Of a stretch of DNA of 64,000 nt, positions 26,321 through 34,491 are shown piece after piece (the first letter of the stretch is position 1; each line of letters begins with the position of its first letter). A program made the translations under genes and the position numbers. The stretch lies in contig CALADM010000014.1 in assembly GCA_937890595.1 (NCBI GenBank), positions 1 through 64,000 on the forward strand, in the 5' to 3' direction. The notes beneath the pieces are model-generated. The model ran no database searches and was not told the origin of the DNA. It saw nothing but the letters and a program-made list of their open reading frames with translations. The stretch is from CAJMNU01 sp905214855 (GTDB lineage: Bacteria > Bacillota > Clostridia > Lachnospirales > Lachnospiraceae).

Positions 26321-27640
26321 GTGATTAAGGTTGTGAAATTTGGAGGCAGCTCTTTGGCGAGTGCAGAGCAGTTTGAGAAAGTAGGAAACATTGTTCATTC
26401 TGATGAATCCCGCAGATATGTAGTTCCCTCTGCGCCGGGAAAACGCAATGCGAAGGATACAAAAGTAACAGATATGCTTTATTTCTGTTATGATCTGGCT
26501 TGCAAAGGCAAGGATTTTTCAGATGGTCTGGCAAAGATCAAAAAGAGATATCAGGAGATTATTGAGGGATTAAAATTAAATCTGTCTTTAGATGATCAGT
26601 TCGCAGAAATCGAGCAGAATTTCAAGAATAAAGTAGGACGTGATTATGCAGCATCTCGTGGTGAATATCTGAATGGTATTGTCATGGCACGATATCTGGG
26701 TTATCCATTTATTGATGCAGAGGATGTGATCCGTTTCCGTGAAGATGGGAATCTGGATATGCAGGTAACCTTAAAGCTGCTTCAGGATTGTCTTTATAAT
26801 AAAGAAAATGCTGTAATACCGGGATTTTATGGAGCAACTGCAGACGGAAAGGTAAAAACATTTTCCAGAGGTGGTTCCGATGTTACTGGTTCTCTGGTAG
26901 CGGCAGCGGTTGTTGCAGATGTTTATGAAAACTGGACAGATGTTTCCGGAATGATGATCACAGACCCAAGAATCATTGAGGATGCTAAGCCGATCAAAAC
27001 GATCACCTATAGAGAGCTGAGAGAACTTGCTTATATGGGAGCTACTGTTCTTCATGAGGATGCGATCTTCCCAGTGCGTTCTGCTGGTATTCCGATCAAT
27101 ATCCGCAATACCAATGCACCACAGGAGCCGGGTACGATGATCGTACAGACGACCTGCATGAAACCAGAATATACCATTACCGGAATTGCGGGTAAAAAGG
27201 GATTTGTTGCCATCAATATTGAGAAGGCAATGATGAATGCAGAGATCGGGTTTGGCAGAAAAGTACTTCAGGTATTTGAGGATAATAGAATTTCCTTTGA
27301 ACATATGCCATCTGGAATAGATACTATGACTATCTTGGTACATCAGGACGAATTTGAGCAGAATGAACAGAATGTCATCACTGGTATCAATCATGCCGTA
27401 CATCCGGATCATATTGAACTGGAATCAGATATGGCATTGATCGCAGTAGTAGGAAGAGGAATGCGCTCTACAAGAGGGACATCAGGAAGGATCTTCTCTG
27501 CACTTGCCCATGCAAGAGTGAATGTAAAGATGATCGATCAAGGATCCAGTGAGTGGAATATTATCATTGGAGTGAAAAATCAGGATTTTGAGGCTGCTAT
27601 CAAGGCGATTTATGATATCTTTGTAAGAACTCAGATTTAA
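26321..27640 (+). CDS. lysC: Aspartate kinase
   Basis: The 439-aa enzyme phosphorylates aspartate, the first step to lysine, threonine, methionine and diaminopimelate. The N-terminal kinase motif KFGGSSLAS and the FSRGGSDVTGSL substrate loop are intact, and two ACT regulatory domains fill about residues 300-439, which implies feedback control. The GTG at 26321 is preferred over the ATG at 26306 because GGAGG lies between them and the resulting N-terminus MIKVVKFGG matches the family. It is a single-gene transcript. Which amino acid inhibits it cannot be read from sequence. Confidence 0.93.
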   Translation: MIKVVKFGGSSLASAEQFEKVGNIVHSDESRRYVVPSAPGKRNAKDTKVTDMLYFCYDLACKGKDFSDGLAKIKKRYQEIIEGLKLNLSLDDQFAEIEQNFKNKVGRDYAASRGEYLNGIVMARYLGYPFIDAEDVIRFREDGNLDMQVTLKLLQDCLYNKENAVIPGFYGATADGKVKTFSRGGSDVTGSLVAAAVVADVYENWTDVSGMMITDPRIIEDAKPIKTITYRELRELAYMGATVLHEDAIFPVRSAGIPINIRNTNAPQEPGTMIVQTTCMKPEYTITGIAGKKGFVAINIEKAMMNAEIGFGRKVLQVFEDNRISFEHMPSGIDTMTILVHQDEFEQNEQNVITGINHAVHPDHIELESDMALIAVVGRGMRSTRGTSGRIFSALAHARVNVKMIDQGSSEWNIIIGVKNQDFEAAIKAIYDIFVRTQI

Positions 27641-27646
27641 CAAGCT

Positions 27647-27666
27647 GTGAGCAAGAAATTGCTCAC
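27647..27666 (+). terminator. Hairpin just after aspartokinase
   Basis: GTGAGCAA pairs with TTGCTCAC over a 4-base loop, six bases after the stop codon. The tail TTCTATAAG is only weakly T-rich, so termination here may be partial. Confidence 0.5.
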
Positions 27667-27784
27667 TTCTATAAGTGGGGATAGTTCACTATACTATGAA
27701 CATAAAATCCTGTGATTTTTTCTATTAGTACATAATTCTGGTAGAAATTAGATAAATAAAGATATAAATAAAGATAGATAGGAT

Positions 27785-27840
27785 AAGACTGTACACCTCT
27801 AGTTTGTACCAATAGACAGACTGACTGTACAGTCTTTTTT
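27785..27840 (+). terminator. Terminator-like structure with a long loop
   Basis: The perfect 10-bp arms AAGACTGTAC / GTACAGTCTT are separated by 32 bases and followed by six T. The loop contains AGACAG/CTGACTG-like elements that could compete for the stem. It is either the distal aspartokinase terminator or an attenuator for the sirtuin gene. Confidence 0.6.
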
Positions 27841-27911
27841 AAATGGATTGTTCCTGTTTCATTCCTTTTGTGTCAGGCAGAAAAGAAAATAGAAAGAGTT
27901 TACTCAGGGTA

Positions 27912-27941
27912 TTGAGAAATGCACAATACTTTTGCTATACT
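27912..27941 (+). promoter_or_regulatory. Promoter of the sirtuin gene
   Basis: TTGAGA at 27912-27917 and TATACT at 27936-27941 are separated by 18 bases. Transcription would begin near 27948, consistent with the start codon at 27978. Confidence 0.6.
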
Positions 27942-27977
27942 ATTTGTAAATGGAAAATGCAGGAAGGGAAAACACGG

Positions 27978-28715
27978 ATGGAATTTCAGGAACAGAGAGA
28001 TAACATAGAAATCATGAAACAATGGATTCAAGAAAGCAAGAAGATCGTGTTTTTTGGCGGAGCAGGGGTATCTACAGAAAGCCATATACCAGATTTTCGC
28101 AGTGTAGATGGAATTTATATGCAAGAATATGATTATCGACCAGAGACGATCCTAAGTCATACTTTCTATAAAAAAAATCCAGAAGAATTTTACCGTTTTT
28201 ACCGAAATAAAATGTTATTTCCAAATGCAGAGCCGAACAAAGCACATATGGCGTTGGCGAAACTGGAACAGGAAGGGAAGCTGACGGCTGTGATCACACA
28301 GAATATTGATGGATTGCACCAGAAAGCGGGAAGTAAGAGGGTCTTGGAACTCCATGGTTCTGTACACCGCAATTATTGTGAAAAATGTGGTAAGTTTTAT
28401 AGTTTGGATGACATCTTACATACAGAAGGAGTTCCTCTTTGTTCTTGTGGTGGAGTGATCAAACCGGATGTGGTTCTGTATGAGGAAGGGCTGGATTCTG
28501 ATATCCTCCGCCAGTCTGTACAGGCGGTTGAACAGGCTGATATGATGATCGTGGGAGGAACTTCCCTGATCGTATATCCGGCTGCCGGACTTCTTGATTA
28601 TTACCATGGCAGAAAGCTGGTACTGATCAATCAGGGAGGTACAGGAAGAGATCATCAGGCGAATTTGATCATCCATAAACCAATAGGGGAAACTTTGGCA
28701 TATTTGCTGGATTAG
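27978..28715 (+). CDS. cobB: NAD-dependent protein deacylase (sirtuin)
   Basis: The 245-aa Sir2-family enzyme removes acyl groups from lysines using NAD. GAGVSTESHIPDFRS and TQNIDGLHQKAGS form the NAD pocket, and LHGSVHRNYC carries the catalytic histidine. Four zinc cysteines occur as CEKCGKF and CSCGG. The start at 27978 follows AGGAAGGG by nine bases; the frame is open to 27843, but that stretch covers the promoter. It is followed by the aldo-keto reductase gene after 105 bases. Confidence 0.92.
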   Translation: MEFQEQRDNIEIMKQWIQESKKIVFFGGAGVSTESHIPDFRSVDGIYMQEYDYRPETILSHTFYKKNPEEFYRFYRNKMLFPNAEPNKAHMALAKLEQEGKLTAVITQNIDGLHQKAGSKRVLELHGSVHRNYCEKCGKFYSLDDILHTEGVPLCSCGGVIKPDVVLYEEGLDSDILRQSVQAVEQADMMIVGGTSLIVYPAAGLLDYYHGRKLVLINQGGTGRDHQANLIIHKPIGETLAYLLD

Positions 28716-28820
28716 AAGATGTATAGTATATATAATAGGTAATAAAACAGCAATAACGAACCATAAATGATCATACAAAAACAACAAAAAGCAAGAAAAA
28801 GACTGGAGGAAAGACAGAAG

Positions 28821-29834
28821 ATGGGAAACTATCAGGCAAGAGAGAACAGATATGACACAATGCAGTATAAGCGCTGTGGAAGAAGTGGTGTTTTGCTTCC
28901 AAGGATCGCATTGGGGCTTTGGCAGAATTTTGGCTTGGAAAAGCCATATGAAGATCAGAAGGAGATCCTGCTTCATGCATTTGACAAGGGAATCACACAT
29001 TTTGATCTGGCCAATAATTATGGACATCCGGCAAGAGGACTGGCGGAAGAGCATTTTGGACAAGTCTTAAAAGAGGATCTTGGCGTTTATAGAGATGAGC
29101 TGATTATCTCAACAAAGGCGGGATATGATATGTGGAAGGGACCATATGGAAACTTCGGTTCGAGAAAATATCTCATGGCAAGTCTGGATCAGAGCCTCAA
29201 GAGAATGGGGCTGGATTATGTGGATATTTTTTATCACCACAGACCAGATCCGGATACTCCTATTGAAGAGACGATGGAGGCGCTGAGTGACATGGTGCGT
29301 CAGGGAAAGGCTTTATATGTAGGAATTTCCAATTATCAGGATGCAGAGGCAAGAGATGCGATCCGTATTTTAAAAGAGAATAAGACCCCATGTCTGATCC
29401 ATCAGCCACGTTACAATATGTTTGAGAGATGGGTAGAAAAAGGATTGCTTAAAACCTTGGACAGAGAAGGTGTGGGATGCATCTGCTATAGCCCATTGGC
29501 ACAGGGGGCATTGACAAACAAGTATCTGAATGGAGTGCCGGAAGGTTCTAGGGCAGCAAGGGAAAATACCAGCATTGGTGGAAGATACTTGAGTGAAGAG
29601 AATCTGAATGTGATCCGTCAGTTGAACGATGTTGCAGCAGGAAGAGGACAGAGTCTGGCACAGATGGCGCTGGCATGGGTATTAAGAAGAAAAGAAGTCA
29701 CGACTGTCCTTGTTGGGGCAAGTAGTGTGAAACAGTTGGATGATAATATTCAGGCATTGGATCATCTGGAATTCACAGAGGCTGAACTTGCCGAGATCGA
29801 ACGTATTTTGAGCCAGCAGAGTGAGATCATCTAA
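28821..29834 (+). CDS. Aldo-keto reductase (YghZ / glyceraldehyde-3-phosphate reductase type)
   Basis: The 337-aa NADPH-dependent oxidoreductase has the YghZ-type N-terminus MQYKRCGRSGVLLPRIALG. The catalytic tetrad is visible: Asp and Tyr in FDLANNYGHPARG, Lys in STKAGYD and His in FYHHRPDPD. E. coli YghZ reduces L-glyceraldehyde 3-phosphate and methylglyoxal, so a detoxifying role is plausible. The ATG at 28821 is chosen for the GGAGGAAAG ten bases upstream. No terminator is evident before the next small gene. Confidence 0.9.
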   Translation: MGNYQARENRYDTMQYKRCGRSGVLLPRIALGLWQNFGLEKPYEDQKEILLHAFDKGITHFDLANNYGHPARGLAEEHFGQVLKEDLGVYRDELIISTKAGYDMWKGPYGNFGSRKYLMASLDQSLKRMGLDYVDIFYHHRPDPDTPIEETMEALSDMVRQGKALYVGISNYQDAEARDAIRILKENKTPCLIHQPRYNMFERWVEKGLLKTLDREGVGCICYSPLAQGALTNKYLNGVPEGSRAARENTSIGGRYLSEENLNVIRQLNDVAAGRGQSLAQMALAWVLRRKEVTTVLVGASSVKQLDDNIQALDHLEFTEAELAEIERILSQQSEII

Positions 29835-29953
29835 TAATACATAGAAAAGTTGTGACTGGAATGCTTTATGAATAAAAATACTAAAAAATGATAAAAAGCA
29901 GAATGCAAAACATAAGGGGAGAAGATAGGGGAGAAAAAGAAAGGAATGCGAAG

Positions 29954-30151
29954 ATGGACGAAAAACAAAAGTATGAAGTCGGAGATATTGTAAGACTGAA
30001 AAAACCTCATCCATGTGGAAGTGTGGAATGGGAGATCCTAAGGGTTGGGGCAGATTTTCGTTTGAAGTGTACAGGGTGTGGACATCAGATCATGATTGAC
30101 AGAAAAACGGTTGAAAAAAATACGAAGGGCTTGAGAAAACCTGAAAAATAG
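29954..30151 (+). CDS. DUF951 family small protein
   Basis: The 65-aa protein is typical of a Firmicutes family found before or near rpsF and ychF. The core is VGDIVRLKKPHPCGSVEWE, then LKCTGCGHQIM with a CxxC pair, which suggests a small zinc- or nucleic-acid-binding beta-barrel. The ATG at 29954 fits family length; AAAGGA lies nine bases upstream. The function is unknown. Confidence 0.85.
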   Translation: MDEKQKYEVGDIVRLKKPHPCGSVEWEILRVGADFRLKCTGCGHQIMIDRKTVEKNTKGLRKPEK

Positions 30152-30184
30152 AAGAAAAATAACTCATAAAATGATAAAAACTGC

Positions 30185-30213
30185 TTGATTTACCTAGAAG
30201 AATATGTTATAGT
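30185..30213 (+). promoter_or_regulatory. Promoter of rpsF-ssb-rpsR
   Basis: TTGATT at 30185-30190 and TATAGT at 30208-30213 are separated by 17 bases, with an extended TG one base before the -10 box. Confidence 0.7.
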
Positions 30214-30238
30214 GAATCCCTGTGATATAAAATAATTT

Positions 30239-30283
30239 CCTTGCTCTTCTACAAGAGGAAGGGCCAGAGACCGTAAGGAGGTA
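30239..30283 (+). promoter_or_regulatory. Candidate S6:S18 autoregulatory leader
   Basis: CCTTGCTCTT and AAGAGGAAGG form a hairpin with one mismatch, followed by an unpaired CCG (30271-30273) just before the AAGGAGG ribosome site. The S6:S18 complex is known to bind a leader hairpin with an exposed CCG and repress its own operon in many bacteria. The fold was made by eye. Confidence 0.5.
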
Positions 30284-30288
30284 CTAGC

Positions 30289-30576
30289 ATGAATAAGTAT
30301 GAGTTAGCCGTAGTTCTCAGCGCAAAACTTGAGGATGAAGAAAGAGCTGCTGCAATCGAGAAAGTACAGGGTTACATTACTCGTTTTGGCGGCACAGTGA
30401 CAAATGTAGATGAATGGGGTAAGAAGAAATTAGCTTACGAGATTCAGAAAATGAAAGAAGCATTTTATTACTTTATCCAGTTCGAGTCTGATAGCGTATG
30501 CCCGAATGAAGTTGAAGCACACGTTCGCATTATGGAACCAGTTATCAGATATTTAGTTGTTAAGCAGGAAGCTTAA
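30289..30576 (+). CDS. rpsF: 30S ribosomal protein S6
   Basis: The 95-aa protein starts MNKYELAVVLSAKLEDEER and contains DEWGKKKLAYEIQKMKEAFY, the classic S6 pattern. It binds S18 on the small subunit platform. It is the first gene of rpsF-ssb-rpsR, whose order is conserved in bacteria, and has a strong AAGGAGG site. Confidence 0.98.
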   Translation: MNKYELAVVLSAKLEDEERAAAIEKVQGYITRFGGTVTNVDEWGKKKLAYEIQKMKEAFYYFIQFESDSVCPNEVEAHVRIMEPVIRYLVVKQEA

Positions 30577-30601
30577 AGAACAGAGAAAGAGTGATTCGTA
30601 G

Positions 30602-31087
30602 ATGAATAAAGTTATCTTAATGGGAAGACTGACCAGAGATCCGGATATCCGGTATTCTCAGGGAGAGCGTTCCATGGCAATTGCAAGATATACACTTGCA
30701 GTAGACCGCAGAGGACGCAGACAGCAGGACGGAAACGACCAGCAGCAGACAGCAGATTTTATCAACTGTGTTGCTTTTGACAGAGCGGCAGAGTTCGCAG
30801 AGAAATATTTCCGTCAGGGAATGAGAGTTCTTGTTTCTGGCAGAATCCAGACTGGTAGCTATACGAATAAAGATGGTCAGAAGGTATACACAACTGATGT
30901 GATTATCGAAGACCAGGAATTTGCCGACAGCAAAGGTGCAGCAGCACCGGCGGGAGATATGATGGGGCATGGCTATGGATATGGATATCAGCAGCCGGCA
31001 TCCAGACCGACACCGCAGAGCGCGATTGGCGATGGATTTATGAATATTCCGGATGGAGTCGAGGACGAAGGACTTCCATTCAACTGA
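30602..31087 (+). CDS. ssb: Single-stranded DNA-binding protein
   Basis: The 161-aa protein has an OB-fold core (MNKVILMGRLTRDPDIRYS through about residue 110), then a flexible Gly/Tyr/Pro/Gln-rich linker. The acidic C-terminal tip DEGLPFN is the docking peptide for repair and replication partners, slightly different from the usual DDDLPF. It protects single-stranded DNA. It lies 25 bases after rpsF. Confidence 0.97.
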   Translation: MNKVILMGRLTRDPDIRYSQGERSMAIARYTLAVDRRGRRQQDGNDQQQTADFINCVAFDRAAEFAEKYFRQGMRVLVSGRIQTGSYTNKDGQKVYTTDVIIEDQEFADSKGAAAPAGDMMGHGYGYGYQQPASRPTPQSAIGDGFMNIPDGVEDEGLPFN

Positions 31088-31140
31088 TAACAGACAAACC
31101 GGTTCGATACCGGGTGATATTTTAACAGGAGGTAACCATC

Positions 31141-31410
31141 ATGGCATTTGCTAAAGGAAATGATAAAGCAGACGCTTCTAAAGTAAGAAGAGGCGGTATG
31201 CGCAGAAGAAAAAAAGTTTGTGTATTCTGTGGCGAGAAGAACGGCGTTATTGATTACAAGGACGTAAACAAGTTAAAAAGATATGTATCTGAGAGAGGTA
31301 AAATCCTTCCTAGAAGAATTACCGGTAACTGTGCAAAGCACCAGAGAGCTTTGACTGTTGCAATCAAGAGAGCACGTCATATCGCTCTGATGCCATATAC
31401 ATGTGAATAA
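31141..31410 (+). CDS. rpsR: 30S ribosomal protein S18
   Basis: The 89-aa protein has the S18 core [20 protein letters not shown] and [14 protein letters not shown]. Two cysteines in the N-terminal CVFCGEK motif could bind zinc, as in the C+ type of S18. The ribosome site AGGAGGTAA precedes the ATG. It is the last gene of the operon. Confidence 0.98.
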   Translation: MAFAKGNDKADASKVRRGGMRRRKKVCVFCGEKNGVIDYKDVNKLKRYVSERGKILPRRITGNCAKHQRALTVAIKRARHIALMPYTCE

Positions 31411-31497
31411 GATATAGTAAAATCAAGGGTTTTCGGGCTTTTGAGAAATATTTTACTCATTTTTTTACTCACAAAAAACGTATAAAAAATTTGAAGA

Positions 31498-31531
31498 GAC
31501 TCTGTACCAGAGATGGTATGGGGTCTTTTTT
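31498..31531 (+). terminator. Terminator of the rpsF-ssb-rpsR operon
   Basis: GACTCTGTACC pairs fully with GGTATGGGGTC (three G-T pairs) around a 6-base loop, followed by six T. The rest of 31411-31844 is AT-rich with a small GGAAAAAA/TTTTTTCC hairpin at 31701-31719 and the promoter below. Confidence 0.88.
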
Positions 31532-31741
31532 GTGTTGGTTTGGGTTTATGGGTTTGTTTAAAAATGCAATATTTTACAGTAAGATAGAGTGCTGGTATAG
31601 AGGATAACATAGAAGATAATTATGTGTTCATTGGATCATCAAGATAACAGTTGGATAATTTTGAATCTTTGTAGATTTGCATATATTAGAAAAAATATAC
31701 GGAAAAAAGTATTTTTTCCAAAAAATATGCAAAAAAAGAGC

Positions 31742-31769
31742 TTGCATTTTAGAAAAAAAAGGATATAAT
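31742..31769 (+). promoter_or_regulatory. Promoter of the amino acid ABC importer
   Basis: TTGCAT at 31742-31747 and a perfect TATAAT at 31764-31769 are separated by 16 bases. Confidence 0.7.
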
Positions 31770-31844
31770 GTACAGTGTGATTTACAAGAAAATGTATAAA
31801 AATTCAAATTAGAAGAATAAAAACAGAGTAAGGAGTAGAAGATT

Positions 31845-32711
31845 ATGAAAAATATGAAAAAATTTGCAGCTCTTGGACTTGCTGCAATGATGGCAATGTC
31901 TTTTACAGGATGCGGAAGTTCTGATAAAGAAACAACTGCAGCAACGACTGCGGCTACTACAGCAGCAGATACAAAAGCAGATGCAGAGACAACTACAGCT
32001 GCTTCCAAAGCAGAAGAGTCTAAAACAGAGGCAACAGAGGCAGCAGGCGGTGTTCTGAAAATGGCAACCAATGCTGAGTTTGATCCATGGGAGTATCATG
32101 AAGGCGGAGAAATCGTTGGTATTGATATCGAGATGGCACAGGCGATCGCTGATAAAATGGGGATGGAACTCCAGATCGAGGATATGGCATTCGATGCGAT
32201 CATTCCTTCTATCACAACAGGAAAAGCAGATATTGGTATGGCAGCGATCACAGAGAACGAAGAGAGAAAGTTATCTGTAGATTTTAGTGATAATTATGCA
32301 GAGTCTTCTCTGGTCATTCTGGTACAGGGTGCAAAAGAGGAGATCACTTCTGCTGACACACTGACAGGAAAGAAAATCGGTGTACAGCTTGGAACAACAG
32401 GCGACCTTACAGCAACAGAGATCGTGGGAGAGGAAGGCATGGAGCGTTACACAACCTACTTTGAGGCTGTACAGGCTTTGAAACAGGGCAAGATTGATGC
32501 CATTGTAATTGATAAAGCACCAGCAAAAGTATTTCTGAGCCAGAATGATGACATCAAGCAGGTTGGCGAGGAACTGAGTAAAGAGGAATATGCGATCGCA
32601 GTTGCAAAGGGCAATACAGAACTGACTGAGAAGTTAAATAAGGCAATTGCAGAGTTGCAGGAAGACGGAACATTTGATACAATTATGAATAAGTACATTC
32701 CAGCAGAATAA
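31845..32711 (+). CDS. Polar amino acid ABC transporter substrate-binding lipoprotein
   Basis: The 288-aa protein has a signal peptide with lipobox FTGCGSS (cysteine 23) and a low-complexity Ala/Thr spacer to about residue 65. A family 3 solute-binding domain follows: NAEFDPWEYHEGGEIVGIDI is cut here at its typical GxDxE motif, and GKIDAIVIDKAP is also present. It captures a polar amino acid or cystine; the exact ligand cannot be read. The permease and ATPase follow, with a hairpin between binding protein and permease. Confidence 0.93.
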   Translation: MKNMKKFAALGLAAMMAMSFTGCGSSDKETTAATTAATTAADTKADAETTTAASKAEESKTEATEAAGGVLKMATNAEFDPWEYHEGGEIVGIDIEMAQAIADKMGMELQIEDMAFDAIIPSITTGKADIGMAAITENEERKLSVDFSDNYAESSLVILVQGAKEEITSADTLTGKKIGVQLGTTGDLTATEIVGEEGMERYTTYFEAVQALKQGKIDAIVIDKAPAKVFLSQNDDIKQVGEELSKEEYAIAVAKGNTELTEKLNKAIAELQEDGTFDTIMNKYIPAE

Positions 32712-32782
32712 GAGAGTTCCGTTAGCATAGCATTAGCTGGACAATAAAACAGGATAGACAGACAAGTACGCAGATTGATCGA

Positions 32783-32806
32783 GCTCCAACAAGATAAAGT
32801 TGGGGC
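32783..32806 (+). other. Hairpin between binding-protein and permease genes
   Basis: GCTCCAAC pairs with GTTGGGGC (one G-T pair) over an 8-base loop, followed by a pyrimidine-rich tail without a clean T-run. It may act as a leaky terminator that lowers permease relative to binding protein. Confidence 0.55.
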
Positions 32807-32860
32807 TTCCTCTGTTTTCAGGTGAAAAGGAGAACAGCCGAAAAAGAAAAGGAAGATAGC

Positions 32861-33562
32861 ATGGATTTATCACAATATTTAACAAAAGAACAATTTTATT
32901 TGAATTTTATATCAGATGACAGATATAAATTTTTTATCAATGGTTTAAAAGTGACACTTACTGTAACGCTTTTTTCTGTTTTAATAGGAATCGTGATCGG
33001 GTTTTTAGTGGGAACGATCCGCTCCACATATGATAAAACCGGAAAAATGCGTATTTTAGATATGATCTGTAAGGCATATCTTTCTATTATCCGAGGAACG
33101 CCGGTTCTGGTACAGTTGATGATCATGTATTTTATTGTTTTCAGCAGTCCGGATGCCAACAAAATGGTGACAGCGGTTCTTGCTTTTGCCATCAACTCTG
33201 GTGCGTATGTAGCTGAGATCTTTAGAAGTGGGATCATGTCAGTGGATAATGGACAGTTTGAGGCAGGAAGAAGTTTGGGATTTAACTATGTACAGACCAT
33301 CTGGTATATTGTGCTGCCTCAGGCATTCAAAAATGCCCTGCCGGCACTTTGTAATGAATTTATTGCTCTTTTAAAAGAGACTTCTGTAGTCAGCTTTATC
33401 GCATTGCAGGATTTGACCCGTGCAGGCGATCTGGTAAAAAGCCGTACCTATAATCCGGTGCTGCCTCTGATCACAGTAGCGTTGATTTATTGGGTTGTTG
33501 TAACAATCCTTACAAAACTGGTCAGCATTCTGGAAAGGAGTTTGCGCAAGAATGAACGATAA
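32861..33562 (+). CDS. Amino acid ABC transporter permease
   Basis: The 233-aa membrane subunit of the His/Glu/Gln family has about five hydrophobic segments. The EAA loop reads [21 protein letters not shown], shown here by its ends EAGRSLG and [12 protein letters not shown]. The RGTPVLVQL motif near residue 85 is diagnostic. The ATG at 32861 is preferred to the in-frame GTG at 32822 because AAGGAAG precedes it. It overlaps the ATPase gene by 11 bases. Confidence 0.93.
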   Translation: MDLSQYLTKEQFYLNFISDDRYKFFINGLKVTLTVTLFSVLIGIVIGFLVGTIRSTYDKTGKMRILDMICKAYLSIIRGTPVLVQLMIMYFIVFSSPDANKMVTAVLAFAINSGAYVAEIFRSGIMSVDNGQFEAGRSLGFNYVQTIWYIVLPQAFKNALPALCNEFIALLKETSVVSFIALQDLTRAGDLVKSRTYNPVLPLITVALIYWVVVTILTKLVSILERSLRKNER

Positions 33563-34319
33563 GATGAATGCAATCGAGAACCGTACAGAGCCTTTGATCC
33601 ATGTGGAAAATCTGTCGAAATCCTTTAAGGGAAGTCAGCATGTTCTGAAAAATATCAATGTAGATATTTATAAAGGGGATATTGTATTTGTAGTAGGTCC
33701 TTCCGGATCTGGAAAATCTACATTTCTTAGGTGTTTGAACCGTCTGGAAGAGCCTACGGGAGGACACATCTTGTTTGAGGGGACGGATATCACAAACCCT
33801 AAAACCAATATTGATAAGCTGCGTCAGAAGATGGGAATGGTGTTCCAGCAGTTTAATTTATTTCCACATATGACGATCATGAAAAACCTTACCATTGCAC
33901 CAGTAAAATTGCAGGGACGTTCCCAGCAGGAGGCAGAACAGACTGCGATGGAGCTTTTGAAGAGAGTCGGACTGGCAGACAGAGCGGATGCATATCCGAA
34001 CCAGCTGTCCGGTGGTCAGAAACAGAGAATTGCGATCGTTAGGGCTCTTGCAATGAAACCAGATGTCATGTTGTTTGATGAACCGACATCTGCTCTGGAT
34101 CCAGAGATGGTAGGAGAGGTTCTCAATGTTATGAGAGAACTTGCAAACGAGAGAATGACGATGGTGGTTGTAACACATGAGATGAGCTTTGCGAGGGAGG
34201 TTGCCACAAGAGTGATGTTCCTTGATGGAGGAGATTTTGTAGAGGAAAACAATCCGCAGGAATTTTTCACCAATCCACAATCAGACCGCTTAAAGAACTT
34301 CTTATCCAAAGTCTTATAA
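33552..34319 (+). CDS. Amino acid ABC transporter ATP-binding protein (GlnQ type)
   Basis: The 255-aa ATPase has Walker [10 protein letters not shown], signature [15 protein letters not shown], Walker [17 protein letters not shown] and the switch histidine in [12 protein letters not shown]. It powers the importer encoded by the two preceding genes. The ribosome site GGAAAGGAG lies inside the permease gene, so translation is coupled. Confidence 0.95.
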   Translation: MNDKMNAIENRTEPLIHVENLSKSFKGSQHVLKNINVDIYKGDIVFVVGPSGSGKSTFLRCLNRLEEPTGGHILFEGTDITNPKTNIDKLRQKMGMVFQQFNLFPHMTIMKNLTIAPVKLQGRSQQEAEQTAMELLKRVGLADRADAYPNQLSGGQKQRIAIVRALAMKPDVMLFDEPTSALDPEMVGEVLNVMRELANERMTMVVVTHEMSFAREVATRVMFLDGGDFVEENNPQEFFTNPQSDRLKNFLSKVL

Positions 34320-34354
34320 TCATTGTCAATGTAAGTTAGAATAATGTAAGTTAG

Positions 34355-34401
34355 AATGAGGAGATTTTCCCTGAACATAGGAAAAATCCCCTCATTTTTT
34401 A
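34355..34401 (+). terminator. Terminator of the amino acid importer operon
   Basis: AATGAGGAGATTTTCC pairs with GGAAAAATCCCCTCATT (small mismatch), with a 9-base loop, then six T. Confidence 0.85.
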
Positions 34402-34402
34402 T

Positions 34403-34490
34403 CGCCGCTTTACAGATGTCATTATGTTATGTCATTTTATCTTGTTTTGCCTTGTATTATCTTATGTTGTTTTGTTTCATCTCATTTTAT
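34403..34490. repeat. Pyrimidine-rich degenerate repeat tract
   Basis: About 85 bases made almost only of the words TTATCTT, TTTTGT, CATTTTATCTT and TTATGTT repeated irregularly. It fills the gap between the importer terminator and the 3' end of the minus-strand GH31 gene and looks like slippage-generated sequence. On the minus strand it is A-rich and cannot be a normal terminator. Confidence 0.55.
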
Positions 34491-34491
34491 C

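Noticed and set aside
31628..32071. Minus-strand frame rich in Ala/Val/Ser
   Set aside because: It is the reverse reading of the Ala/Thr-rich lipoprotein linker at 31845 and of the promoter region.
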